From an uncultured Paracoccaceae bacterium (lineage in GTDB: Bacteria; Pseudomonadota; Alphaproteobacteria; Rhodobacterales; Rhodobacteraceae), in NCBI GenBank assembly GCA_938038825.1, contig CALHST010000228.1, forward strand, positions 1-5,719: a DNA stretch of 5,719 bases. Reading direction: 5' to 3'. Below the pieces are notes generated by a model. That model saw only the letters and a list, made by a program, of their open reading frames with translations. It ran no database searches and was not told the DNA's origin. Below, piece by piece: positions 1 to 5,719 of this stretch. The stretch's first letter is position 1. Every line of letters starts with the position of its first letter. The translations under genes were made by a program, and so were the position numbers.

Positions 1-101
1 TGTTCTTCAGCGTTCTCAAAATACTCAGACAACGCGGCCACTTTGGCTGTTGTTTTGGTGCTGTGATCAAGCGTCGTAAAAAGCGCTGCGAAGTCCTTCA
101 T
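1..101 (-). CDS. ATP-dependent DNA ligase, N-terminal fragment (cut by window edge)
   Basis: Only the first 33 codons are inside the window, starting from the ATG at 101-99. The visible peptide begins MKDFAALFTTLDHSTKTTAK and continues with VAALSEYF. This matches the N-terminal helix of the bacterial ATP-dependent DNA ligases called 'cisplatin damage response' ligases, where a pattern like FA.LF..LD.TTKT..KV.AL..YF opens the DNA-binding domain. The nucleotidyltransferase core and OB domain lie beyond the left edge. Such ligases seal nicks using ATP and are separate from the essential NAD-dependent LigA. The start overlaps the stop of the upstream exonuclease by one base (TAATG), with a GAGG motif 7 nt before the ATG, which suggests translational coupling. 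The identification rests on a short peptide but is strongly supported by the adjacent exonuclease, its standard partner. Confidence 0.85.
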   Translation of the reverse strand, partial: MKDFAALFTTLDHSTKTTAKVAALSEYFENAEE

Positions 102-1105
102 TACGCAGCCTCGTCTGTGTCATCTTCGGCGCCGAATTCTGTTTGCACAATCTGCGCATTGTACCCTTGTTCGCAAAGATATCGCGAAAAGATGTCAGTG
201 TAGCCATGCGTGACATAAACGTTGTCCGCACCCGTTTCTTTGATGGCCTGCAACAGCCCCGGCCAATCGGCGTGATCTGAAATCACAAACCCACGGTCAC
301 CCGCGCGGCGTCTTCTGATTCCGCGAATGGCCATCCAGCCCGATGCAAATCCTGTTTCGCGCGGGCCAAAACGCTGCGCCCATTTGGCCGCGAGTGCCGA
401 AGGCGGGGCGATTACCAAAGCGCCGGGATGGTCTTTGGCATTGGTATCGGCGGTCACGTGGATCGTATCTGGCAACGCGATCCCTTGGCCGCGCAAAACG
501 GCGTTTGTGGCTTCGACCGCGCCGTGGGTCAGAATGGGCCCGGGGCCGTCCAACATGGTCATCAGCCGCTGCGCTTTTCCCAAAGAATACGCTCCCAACA
601 TCGCGACTTTTCCGGCTGCTGCGCAATCTGCCCACCATCGATTCAGATCAGCGGCGACTTCGGATTGGGCGCGCCATCGGAACACAGGCAAACCAAAGGT
701 GCTTTCCGTGATAAAGTGGGTGCATGGTACCGGTTCAAACGGCGTCGACAGACCATCATCTTCGATTTTGTAATCACCCGAGACCACCCAGATCTGGCCC
801 TTATAAGCAACGCGGATTTGCGCGGCGCCAGGTACATGTCCGGCTGGATGAAAACTGACAGTGACGCCATTGATATCGCGTGCCTCACCGTATGTGACCG
901 TGTCGATTGTGATCTTGCCAAGCCGGTGACGCAACACTGGTGCGGCGATGTCGGTTGCAAGATATCGACCCATTCCCGGACGGGCATGATCTGCATGCCC
1001 ATGGGTAATCAAAGCCCGCGAGACTTTGCGCCATGGGTCAATGTAGAAATCTCCGATCGGGCAATAAATGCCTTCGGGGCGGAATGTTAAAAGCGGACTG
1101 GCCAT
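101..1105 (-). CDS. Ligase-associated DNA exonuclease, metallo-beta-lactamase fold
   Basis: This 334-residue protein has the usual length of the ligase-associated exonuclease family (MBL fold, beta-CASP/CPSF-SNM1-like). The opening GIYCPIGDFYIDPW (12-25) is the family signature. The metal site is visible: THGHADHA at 34-41 (His35, His37, Asp39, His40), AGH at 88-90, SGD at 109-111, SDHAD at 276-280, and a final VTHG at 298-301. ASGWMAIRGIRRRR at 254-267 is the basic beta-CASP-region segment. Family knowledge: these enzymes process DNA ends and are co-encoded with an ATP-dependent ligase, an Lhr-type helicase and a metallophosphoesterase in a DNA-damage module. Here the ligase follows directly. 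The chosen ATG gives the full N-terminal signature, and no in-frame ATG is seen in the 36 nt upstream. No clear Shine-Dalgarno precedes it, so initiation may be weak or depend on the gene upstream. Often annotated as 'mRNA 3-end processing factor', which is probably misleading. Confidence 0.93.
   Translation of the reverse strand: MASPLLTFRPEGIYCPIGDFYIDPWRKVSRALITHGHADHARPGMGRYLATDIAAPVLRHRLGKITIDTVTYGEARDINGVTVSFHPAGHVPGAAQIRVAYKGQIWVVSGDYKIEDDGLSTPFEPVPCTHFITESTFGLPVFRWRAQSEVAADLNRWWADCAAAGKVAMLGAYSLGKAQRLMTMLDGPGPILTHGAVEATNAVLRGQGIALPDTIHVTADTNAKDHPGALVIAPPSALAAKWAQRFGPRETGFASGWMAIRGIRRRRAGDRGFVISDHADWPGLLQAIKETGADNVYVTHGYTDIFSRYLCEQGYNAQIVQTEFGAEDDTDEAA
109..112 (-). promoter_or_regulatory. 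Ribosome binding site for the DNA ligase
   Basis: On the minus strand GAGG lies 7 nt before the ligase ATG at 101, inside the last codons of the exonuclease. Together with the TAATG stop/start overlap it supports the ligase start and coupled translation. Confidence 0.6.
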
Positions 1106-1135
1106 GCGCGATAACGTAGCAGCACAGTCACATTT

Positions 1136-1149
1136 GCCCAGTCGTGGGC
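1136..1149 (-). other. Small intercistronic hairpin
   Basis: Inside the 50-bp gap between hydrolase and exonuclease the sequence forms a perfect 5-bp, GC-rich stem (GCCCA / TGGGC) with a 4-base loop. On the minus strand it is followed by AAATGTG rather than a T-run, so it does not look like an intrinsic terminator. It could act as an mRNA stability or processing element, or be chance. Confidence 0.3.
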
Positions 1150-1155
1150 CGGTGT

Positions 1156-2100
1156 TTATGCGGCCGCCTGTTCAAAATGTTGAGCAAGGTCATCAAAGAT
1201 AGCATTGCGCGTCGCAGTTTGTTCCATCAGAACTTCATGTTCGGCACCGGGGATCATTTTCAGATCGCCATCGTTCCAGCGCTGCATCCGGTCATGAATG
1301 CGACCTGTATGTACAATACGTTCATTGTCCCCAAGAAACGTTTTGCATGGGATCTTCGGAGAGGGCTGTACAGCAAGGTCGTTACATTCCTCAATTGCCT
1401 CACCCAACCAAATGTAGCTTGGCCCGCCAAGACACAGATCCGGGTGTGCGCTAACTTGATCGCGCATCATGCTGTGCATGTCGGGATCGGTGGTCAGCAT
1501 GTTGTCCTCAAAAGGGGCTTTTAAAACATAAGGTTCGGGAACTGTTGTGGGCGCAAGACGACCGCCCTGTCCAATCGCAGGCATCACACGGGTCAGAACC
1601 CATGCGGCAGGCTGCAATGGCTTTGAGATTTTGATGCCCCACATCGGCGCACTAAAGGCAGCGGCTTGAACGGGCAGGTCTTCATAGACAGATCGCAATC
1701 CAATCGCACCACCCATGGAATGCGCCAGCAAGAAGTATGGTTTGGGCATGTCCAGGGTCCGCGCCGCTTTTAGCAACGTTGCGACGTCCTTTTGATAATC
1801 TTGGAAGTCACCCACATGGCCGATACGTGGATCATCCAACAATCGATCCGCCAAACCTTGACCGCGCCAATCAATCGAGACTGTCGCAAAGCCCCGGGCG
1901 GCCAGGTCAGTCGCCGCGGGGCCATATTTTTCGACATATTCCGTACGTCCGGGAAACAGAAGGACAGTGCCTTTGGTGGCATCGCGCGCCCAAGCTGCTA
2001 TGCGCAGGCGCACGCCGTCTGATGCATGCATCCACCAAGCCGCCCCATCTTCGGGACCGGGCGACACATCTGTAAAAAGAGGGGCATCAGTCATCGTCAT
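1156..2100 (-). CDS. Alpha/beta hydrolase, lysophospholipase (PldB-like) / Hydrolase_4 family
   Basis: This 314-residue cytoplasmic-looking protein (no signal peptide or membrane segment seen) has a serine-hydrolase fold. FPGRTEYVEKYG at 49-60 forms the oxyanion-hole strand and loop typical of PldB-like hydrolases. DWRGQGLADR at 77-86 is the conserved segment after strand 4. The nucleophile elbow is AHSMGG at 126-131 with Ser128. The probable acid is Asp258 in FLGDNERIV, and the catalytic His is His288 in GAEHEVL. Family members cleave acyl esters of lysophospholipids or monoacylglycerols; the true substrate cannot be read from sequence. The start has an ideal AGGAGGT 7 nt upstream; a second Met at codon 3 is a less likely start. 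It follows the SCP2-domain gene by 48 bp and precedes the exonuclease by 50 bp. Sometimes annotated as lysophospholipase L2; the gene symbol pldB is not assured. Confidence 0.9.
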   Translation of the reverse strand: MTMTDAPLFTDVSPGPEDGAAWWMHASDGVRLRIAAWARDATKGTVLLFPGRTEYVEKYGPAATDLAARGFATVSIDWRGQGLADRLLDDPRIGHVGDFQDYQKDVATLLKAARTLDMPKPYFLLAHSMGGAIGLRSVYEDLPVQAAAFSAPMWGIKISKPLQPAAWVLTRVMPAIGQGGRLAPTTVPEPYVLKAPFEDNMLTTDPDMHSMMRDQVSAHPDLCLGGPSYIWLGEAIEECNDLAVQPSPKIPCKTFLGDNERIVHTGRIHDRMQRWNDGDLKMIPGAEHEVLMEQTATRNAIFDDLAQHFEQAAA

Positions 2101-2107
2101 GGCAGGG

Positions 2108-2114
2108 ACCTCCT
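2108..2114 (-). promoter_or_regulatory. Strong Shine-Dalgarno for the alpha/beta hydrolase
   Basis: On the minus strand AGGAGGT sits 7 nt before the ATG at 2100. It is the best ribosome binding site in the leftward gene set and fixes the hydrolase start. It suggests the hydrolase is translated efficiently and independently of the SCP2 gene. Confidence 0.85.
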
Positions 2115-2148
2115 GTCAGGAAATAAGTACGAAATTGTTAACGAAGAG

Positions 2149-2439
2149 TTACGCGAGGACCGACGCGAGCTTCATTGCCAAACCCATGTCGCCATCGACT
2201 TTAAGTTTGCCGGTCATAAAGGCAGAAGTCGGGTTTTCAGATCCGTCCATGATGCCTTGGAACGTGTCAGCATCCGCTGTCAACGTGACATCGGCCTCAT
2301 CATCCGACACGCGCGCGCCATCGGAATCGATCAGAACGGCGCCCGAGCCTTCGATCGCGAATTTCGCGCTGCCCTCGAAATCTGCGCCGCCAAGTTTTTC
2401 GTTCAGCGCTTCAACCGCCTGATTCAATACGTCACTCAT
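2149..2439 (-). CDS. SCP2 sterol-binding-domain protein (small lipid carrier)
   Basis: This 96-residue protein is a stand-alone SCP-2 domain, the normal size for the bacterial family. The N-terminal helix (about 4-17) is followed by FEGSAKFAIEG (21-31) and a beta strand with AVLID (34-38). The diagnostic C-terminal half has ADVTLTADADTFQGIMDG at 49-66 and AFMTGKLKVDGDMGLAMKL at 73-91, including the family hallmark GKLKVDGD. These domains form a hydrophobic tunnel for fatty acyl chains or sterols; bacterial members probably bind fatty acids or acyl-CoA, but the ligand here is unknown. A modest AAAGGG motif (2448-2453) lies 8 nt before the ATG. It is the first gene of the leftward set and is divergent from the TPR gene. 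Placement before a lysophospholipase-like hydrolase fits a shared role in acyl-lipid turnover, which is inference from context. Confidence 0.93.
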   Translation of the reverse strand: MSDVLNQAVEALNEKLGGADFEGSAKFAIEGSGAVLIDSDGARVSDDEADVTLTADADTFQGIMDGSENPTSAFMTGKLKVDGDMGLAMKLASVLA

Positions 2440-2512
2440 GTTTGATGCCCTTTCGGTAAGTTTGTTGCGTCTCAGCTCTGGAACTGGCCGCGTTGAGTGT
2501 TACTATTCTCAT
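2440..2512. promoter_or_regulatory. Divergent intergenic region, presumed two promoters
   Basis: This 73-bp spacer separates the SCP2 gene (leftward) and the TPR gene (rightward), so it should carry the promoters of both sets. I find no good -35/-10 pair on either strand. The nearest candidate is TACTAT at 2501-2506 on the plus strand (4 of 6 matches to TATAAT) with CTGGAA 17 bp upstream (only 3 of 6 matches to TTGACA). If real, transcription would start close to the ATG at 2513. Confidence 0.4.
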
Positions 2513-3070
2513 ATGACCCTTAGGCATACATATCTCCACCTTACCGTTACGGCATTTTTCGTAATGGTGGGGAATTCCTTACCTTTGCAGGCACAAGAAC
2601 CTGTGAGTGGACTGTTAGAATCGCTTCAAAGCGCCACGAAAGAAGAATCGCTTCGGCTGGATCGGCAGATCAAGGCCGAGTGGTCCAAAACGGGGTCGCC
2701 TTCGATGAATCTGCTGCTGCGGCGCGGGAACAATGCGTTGGAAGAAGACAACATCGACGCGGCGATTGATCATTTTCGTGCTTTGACGGATCACGCACCG
2801 GATTTTGCGGAAGGATGGCATGGTTTGGCGCGTGCTTATTTCGCGGCGGAATTGCACGGCCCAACGCTGGACGCTTTGGGTGAAACTTTGCAACGAAACC
2901 CGGATCACTATGATGCGCTTTATGGATTAGGTGTCATGTTTCAGGCCTTTGGCGATTTAAGCCGCGCCGAAGAAGCCTTGCGCAAAGTTCTGGACTTGCA
3001 TCCCCATCATGAAAACGCCAAGCAGGCGTTAGAAACGCTCAAACGCGACGGCATCGGGCGCACGCTTTAA
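2513..3070 (+). CDS. Exported tetratricopeptide-repeat (TPR) protein
   Basis: This 185-residue protein starts at the ATG that gives a clear signal peptide: Arg4/His5, a hydrophobic core LTVTAFFVMVG (10-20), then SLPLQA with probable cleavage after Ala27. An in-frame ATG at 2438 would add 25 residues before the signal and overlap the divergent SCP2 start, so it is less likely. The mature part carries three consecutive 34-residue TPR units at about 63-96, 97-130 and 131-164, each ending in Pro with the usual Gly/Ala/Pro positions. It ends about 20 residues after the last repeat. TPRs are protein-binding scaffolds; the partner is unknown, and location is predicted to be the periplasm. No Cys follows the cleavage site, so it is not a lipoprotein. 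No Shine-Dalgarno is visible before 2513. The helicase gene follows after 16 bp, suggesting co-transcription, though the two proteins should sit in different compartments. Confidence 0.85.
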   Translation: MTLRHTYLHLTVTAFFVMVGNSLPLQAQEPVSGLLESLQSATKEESLRLDRQIKAEWSKTGSPSMNLLLRRGNNALEEDNIDAAIDHFRALTDHAPDFAEGWHGLARAYFAAELHGPTLDALGETLQRNPDHYDALYGLGVMFQAFGDLSRAEEALRKVLDLHPHHENAKQALETLKRDGIGRTL

Positions 3071-3074
3071 GCAC

Positions 3075-3080
3075 AAGGGG
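3075..3080 (+). promoter_or_regulatory. Shine-Dalgarno that sets the helicase GTG start
   Basis: AAGGGG lies 6 nt before the GTG at 3087, within the 16-bp gap after the TPR stop. The start places the nucleotide-binding loop at residues 12-19, as expected for the family. The frame stays open upstream into the TPR gene, so this site is what decides the start. Confidence 0.75.
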
Positions 3081-3086
3081 ACGAGG

Positions 3087-5719
3087 GTGAACCAGCACGC
3101 CCGCGTGGTGGCCGTATTGGGCCCCACGAATACAGGAAAAACCTCTTACGCGATTGAACGCATGCTGGGCCACCGCACGGGTGTCATTGGCTTGCCTTTG
3201 CGTCTTTTGGCGCGTGAAGTATATGACAGGATTGTCGAAGCACGCGGCCCGTCTGTAGTTGCGCTGGTGACCGGAGAAGAGCGGATCGTCCCGCCGCGCA
3301 CGCAGTATTGGGTGTGCACAGTCGAAGCAATGCCCGAAGGCATGGGCTGTGATTTCCTTGCGGTCGACGAAATTCAGCTGTGCGCAGATCCCGAGCGGGG
3401 CCACGTCTTTACAGACCGTTTACTGCGTGCGCGCGGGCTTCATGAGACGCTGTTTTTGGGTGCGGATACTATGCGCGGTCCGATCCGTGCGTTGATTCCA
3501 GACGCACACTTTATGCAACGCGAACGGATGTCGACGCTGATGTATACGGGATCCAAGAAGACAGGGCGCATGCCTGCGCGCTCTGCCATTGTTGGGTTTT
3601 CCATCGACAGTGTTTACGCCATGGCGGAACTGCTGAAACGGCAAAAGGGCGGGGCGGCGGTTGTCATGGGCGCGTTGTCTCCGCGCACCCGAAATGCGCA
3701 GGTTGCGATGTATCAAGCGGGTGAGGTCGATTACCTGGTGGCCACGGATGCGATCGGCATGGGACTGAACCTGGATGTGCACCATGTCGCCTTTTCGTCG
3801 CTGACGAAGTTCGATGGACGTCGTATGCGCCACTTACAACCCAACGAGTTGGCTCAGATCGCAGGGCGTGCAGGGCGTGGGATGCGCAATGGGACGTTTG
3901 GTGTCACCGGGGATGCACCGCCGCTGGACGATGGTGTGGCCGGCGCAATCATGGATCATCGCTTTACGCCGCTGAAAAAGCTCATCTGGCGCAATTCGGA
4001 TTTACAGTTTGGATCCGTGGATCGTTTGATCGGCGCGCTTGAACAGGCGCCGCAAGACGACATGTTGGTCAAAGCCCGGGATGCGGACGATCTATTGGCG
4101 CTGAAAGCCTTGTCTGCGTCAGCAGAAGTCACGGCACGGGCCACGTCGGGGCCGGCTATCAAACTGCTTTGGGATGTCTGCCGAGTGCCTGATTTCCGCG
4201 GTATTGGTGCGGGTGAACATTCTGCACTTTTGGAAGTCATCTTTAACCATCTGCACGAGCGCGGACAGATCCCGGATGACTGGATTGCCCGTCAAATCAA
4301 GCGAATCGACAAGACCCAAGGTGACATTGATACCATCGCCAAACGGCTCGCGTTTATTCGAACTTGGACCTATATCGCACAACGGAAGGGGTGGACACGT
4401 GACGATTCCCATTGGCGTGACGTGTCCCGCGCGGTAGAAGACCGCCTATCGGATGCGTTGCATTCGGGATTGATGCAAAGATTTGTTGACCGGCGGACCA
4501 GCGTTTTGCTCCGCCGGCTCGGCCAAAAGGAGGCCATGGTGGCTGACGTAAGTGATACTGGTGAAGTAACTGTTGAAGGCGAATTTGTAGGTAAACTGGA
4601 CGGGTTCCGGTTTACACAGGACAAAGGCGCAGGGCAGGCGGAAGCGAAAACAATTAAGACGGCTGCGCTGCAAGCATTGGCCCCGCATTTCCATTTGCGC
4701 GCGGACCGCTTTTATAACGCGCCAGATACCGAAATTGATTTCACCGAACAGGGTGGCCTGATGTGGGGCTCTGCGGCGGTTGGCAAACTTGTCGCGGGCC
4801 AAGAGGCATTGAAGCCTCGCGTCGAAGCGTTTGTTGACGATGTGGCAGGGCCTGAAGTTGCAGAAAAAGTGCAGCGTCGTTTGCAGCATTTCATTGATCG
4901 CAAAGTCGCGGCTTTGTTTGAACCGATGAACGATATGACAAAAGACGAGGCCCTGACCGGTTTGGCAAAGGGATTTGCCTTTCAGTTGGTCGAAGGGTTT
5001 GGCATCTTGCCCCGCGCGTCTGTTGCCAATGATGTCAAAGCGTTGGATCAAGATGCGCGCGGCTTGTTGCGCAAGCATGGCGTGCGTTTTGGTCAGTTTA
5101 CCATCTTTATGCCATTGATCCTGAAGCCAGCGCCGACTCGGCTGCGTCTTGTGCTATGGAGCCTGTCGCAAGGCTTGCAAGAATTCCCCGAAGCGCCGCC
5201 GCCTGGGTTGGTAACAATTCCTGTTGATACGTCAGCACCGCAAGGTGCGGACATCATGTCTGGGTATCGTAATTCCGGTGATCGCGCGATCCGCATTGAT
5301 ATGCTGGAACGCTTGGCGGACATGCTGCGCGGCGAAGACAGCCGTGGCGGTTTTGAAGCCAAGGCCGACATGTTGTCGATCACAGGGATGACGCTGGAAC
5401 AGTTTTCTGACCTGATGGCGGGCTTGGGCTATAAGGCAGAAAAAGGCGAGCGGCCTAAAGTGAAAGCTGTTGCCGAAGCAGTCGACGCTGCACCAGCAGA
5501 AGAGCCAAGCGCAGCGGCTACGACAGACGCAACGCCAGCCGATGACGCCCCGGTAGCCGCAGAGGAGGCCGTTGCGGAAGCGGCACCTGCCGATGAGTCC
5601 GTTGGCGAAGCAGCATCTGTAGAAGAAACATCTGACGCGGACCCGGTGGCAGACGCAGACGCGCCCGCAAAAGATGCGGACCCCGAGATGGAGGTGTTTT
5701 ACACCTTCACATGGGGCGG
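3087..5719 (+). CDS. SUV3-like DEXH-type RNA helicase with long C-terminal extension (3' end beyond window)
   Basis: The frame is open from the GTG to the window edge: 877 complete codons without a stop. The N-terminal core matches mitochondrial SUV3-type helicases. Motif I is GPTNTGKT (12-19), the Ia-like segment GLPLRLLA is at 35-42, TGEER at 62-66, CTVEAM at 77-82, motif II DEIQ at 94-97, and LGADTM at 124-129. In the second RecA domain, motif V is ATDAIGMGLN (219-228) and motif VI QIAGRAGR (257-264). FTPLKKLIW (293-301) begins a SUV3-type helical region. From about residue 485 a region without a domain I recognise runs to about 790, with GKLDGFRF (502-509) and LRKHGVRFG (661-669) looking conserved. 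An Ala/Glu/Asp/Pro-rich tail (about 791-868) is followed by EVFYTFTW. SUV3 unwinds double-stranded RNA for degradation with an exonuclease; the same role in this bacterium is inference. In Rhodobacterales I recall an S4 RNA-binding protein, ferredoxin FdxA and a CarD regulator following this gene; that part lies outside the window. Confidence 0.92.
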   Translation, partial: MNQHARVVAVLGPTNTGKTSYAIERMLGHRTGVIGLPLRLLAREVYDRIVEARGPSVVALVTGEERIVPPRTQYWVCTVEAMPEGMGCDFLAVDEIQLCADPERGHVFTDRLLRARGLHETLFLGADTMRGPIRALIPDAHFMQRERMSTLMYTGSKKTGRMPARSAIVGFSIDSVYAMAELLKRQKGGAAVVMGALSPRTRNAQVAMYQAGEVDYLVATDAIGMGLNLDVHHVAFSSLTKFDGRRMRHLQPNELAQIAGRAGRGMRNGTFGVTGDAPPLDDGVAGAIMDHRFTPLKKLIWRNSDLQFGSVDRLIGALEQAPQDDMLVKARDADDLLALKALSASAEVTARATSGPAIKLLWDVCRVPDFRGIGAGEHSALLEVIFNHLHERGQIPDDWIARQIKRIDKTQGDIDTIAKRLAFIRTWTYIAQRKGWTRDDSHWRDVSRAVEDRLSDALHSGLMQRFVDRRTSVLLRRLGQKEAMVADVSDTGEVTVEGEFVGKLDGFRFTQDKGAGQAEAKTIKTAALQALAPHFHLRADRFYNAPDTEIDFTEQGGLMWGSAAVGKLVAGQEALKPRVEAFVDDVAGPEVAEKVQRRLQHFIDRKVAALFEPMNDMTKDEALTGLAKGFAFQLVEGFGILPRASVANDVKALDQDARGLLRKHGVRFGQFTIFMPLILKPAPTRLRLVLWSLSQGLQEFPEAPPPGLVTIPVDTSAPQGADIMSGYRNSGDRAIRIDMLERLADMLRGEDSRGGFEAKADMLSITGMTLEQFSDLMAGLGYKAEKGERPKVKAVAEAVDAAPAEEPSAAATTDATPADDAPVAAEEAVAEAAPADESVGEAASVEETSDADPVADADAPAKDADPEMEVFYTFTWG
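4527..4541 (+). promoter_or_regulatory. Internal Shine-Dalgarno with in-frame GTG inside the helicase gene
   Basis: AAGGAGG at 4527-4533 is followed 5 nt later by an in-frame GTG (4539, codon 485). There is also an in-frame ATG at 4536, only 2 nt away. The site falls where the helicase-type region gives way to the unassigned C-terminal region. It could start a C-terminal isoform. The same bases encode Lys-Glu-Ala, so chance from codon use is a real alternative. Confidence 0.35.
5457..5690 (+). other. Low-complexity acidic tail of the helicase
   Basis: Codons 791-868 encode almost only Ala, Glu, Asp, Pro, Val, Ser and Thr, with Lys nearly confined to the start and one near the end, and with short degenerate repeats such as ADADA and EAAP/EEAVAEAAP. 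It is probably a disordered, negatively charged linker. The ordered-looking segment EVFYTFTW (869-876) follows it, so the tail links the C-terminal region to a short end motif rather than ending the protein. Confidence 0.7.

Noticed and set aside
428..1090. 220-codon open frame on the plus strand opposite the exonuclease
   Set aside because: The minus-strand frame carries every conserved motif of a known enzyme family. The opposite frame has no recognisable domain and is a codon-bias shadow.
2112..2120. CCTGTCAGG small palindrome after the SCP2 gene as a terminator
   Set aside because: Only 4 bp of symmetry around one base with no T-run; it overlaps the hydrolase ribosome binding site and is most simply explained by it.
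2481..2495. GAAC-N7-GTTG in the divergent spacer as a possible LexA (SOS) box
   Set aside because: The alphaproteobacterial box is a direct repeat of the form GTTC-N7-GTTC (or its complement). This is an imperfect inverted arrangement with one mismatch, so it does not fit.
2438..2512. Upstream ATG extending the TPR protein by 25 residues
   Set aside because: It would bury the signal peptide, overlap the divergent SCP2 start, and has no Shine-Dalgarno.
3087..4500. Helicase as a defence-system (for example DISARM or restriction-associated) component
   Set aside because: The motifs GPTNTGKT, DEIQ, ATDAIGMGLN and QIAGRAGR fit SUV3-type RNA helicases, and no methylase, nuclease or other defence gene is nearby.
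4446..5078. 210-codon open frame on the minus strand opposite the helicase C-terminal region
   Set aside because: It is contained in the continuous 877-codon plus-strand frame, has no ribosome site or domain signature, and its residue mix is typical of an antisense shadow.

Overview
The window looks like chromosomal DNA of a marine alphaproteobacterium of the Rhodobacterales (Roseobacter group). This rests on the protein families present, their close resemblance to Rhodobacterales versions as I recall them, the moderately high GC, and a SUV3-like helicase with a long C-terminal extension that is typical of alphaproteobacteria. No database search was possible. The window appears to be ordinary core or near-core genome: I see no IS element, phage gene, CRISPR array, tRNA or rRNA.

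Layout: two divergent gene sets share a 73-bp spacer (2440-2512). The leftward set (minus strand) reads, in transcription order: a small SCP2-type lipid-binding protein (2439-2149), an alpha/beta hydrolase of the lysophospholipase type (2100-1156), a ligase-associated metallo-beta-lactamase-fold exonuclease (1105-101), and the first 33 codons of an ATP-dependent DNA ligase (101-1, cut by the window edge). Gaps are 48 and 50 bp, and the last junction is a one-base TAATG overlap, so the set may be one transcript. The last two genes are half of the known four-gene DNA-damage module (exonuclease, ligase, Lhr-type helicase, metallophosphoesterase). The other two members are predicted to lie beyond the left edge.

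The rightward set (plus strand) is an exported three-TPR protein (2513-3070) followed 16 bp later by a large SUV3-like RNA helicase (from a GTG at 3087, open past the right edge, 877 complete codons visible). The helicase has an N-terminal two-RecA core with all main motifs, a roughly 300-residue C-terminal region I cannot assign, and an acidic Ala/Glu/Asp/Pro-rich tail.

The least explained features are the helicase C-terminal half and a near-perfect internal Shine-Dalgarno sequence placed at the junction between helicase core and C-terminal half (4527-4541, in frame). Together they raise the possibility of a separately translated C-terminal isoform. I see no convincing wholly new system here.
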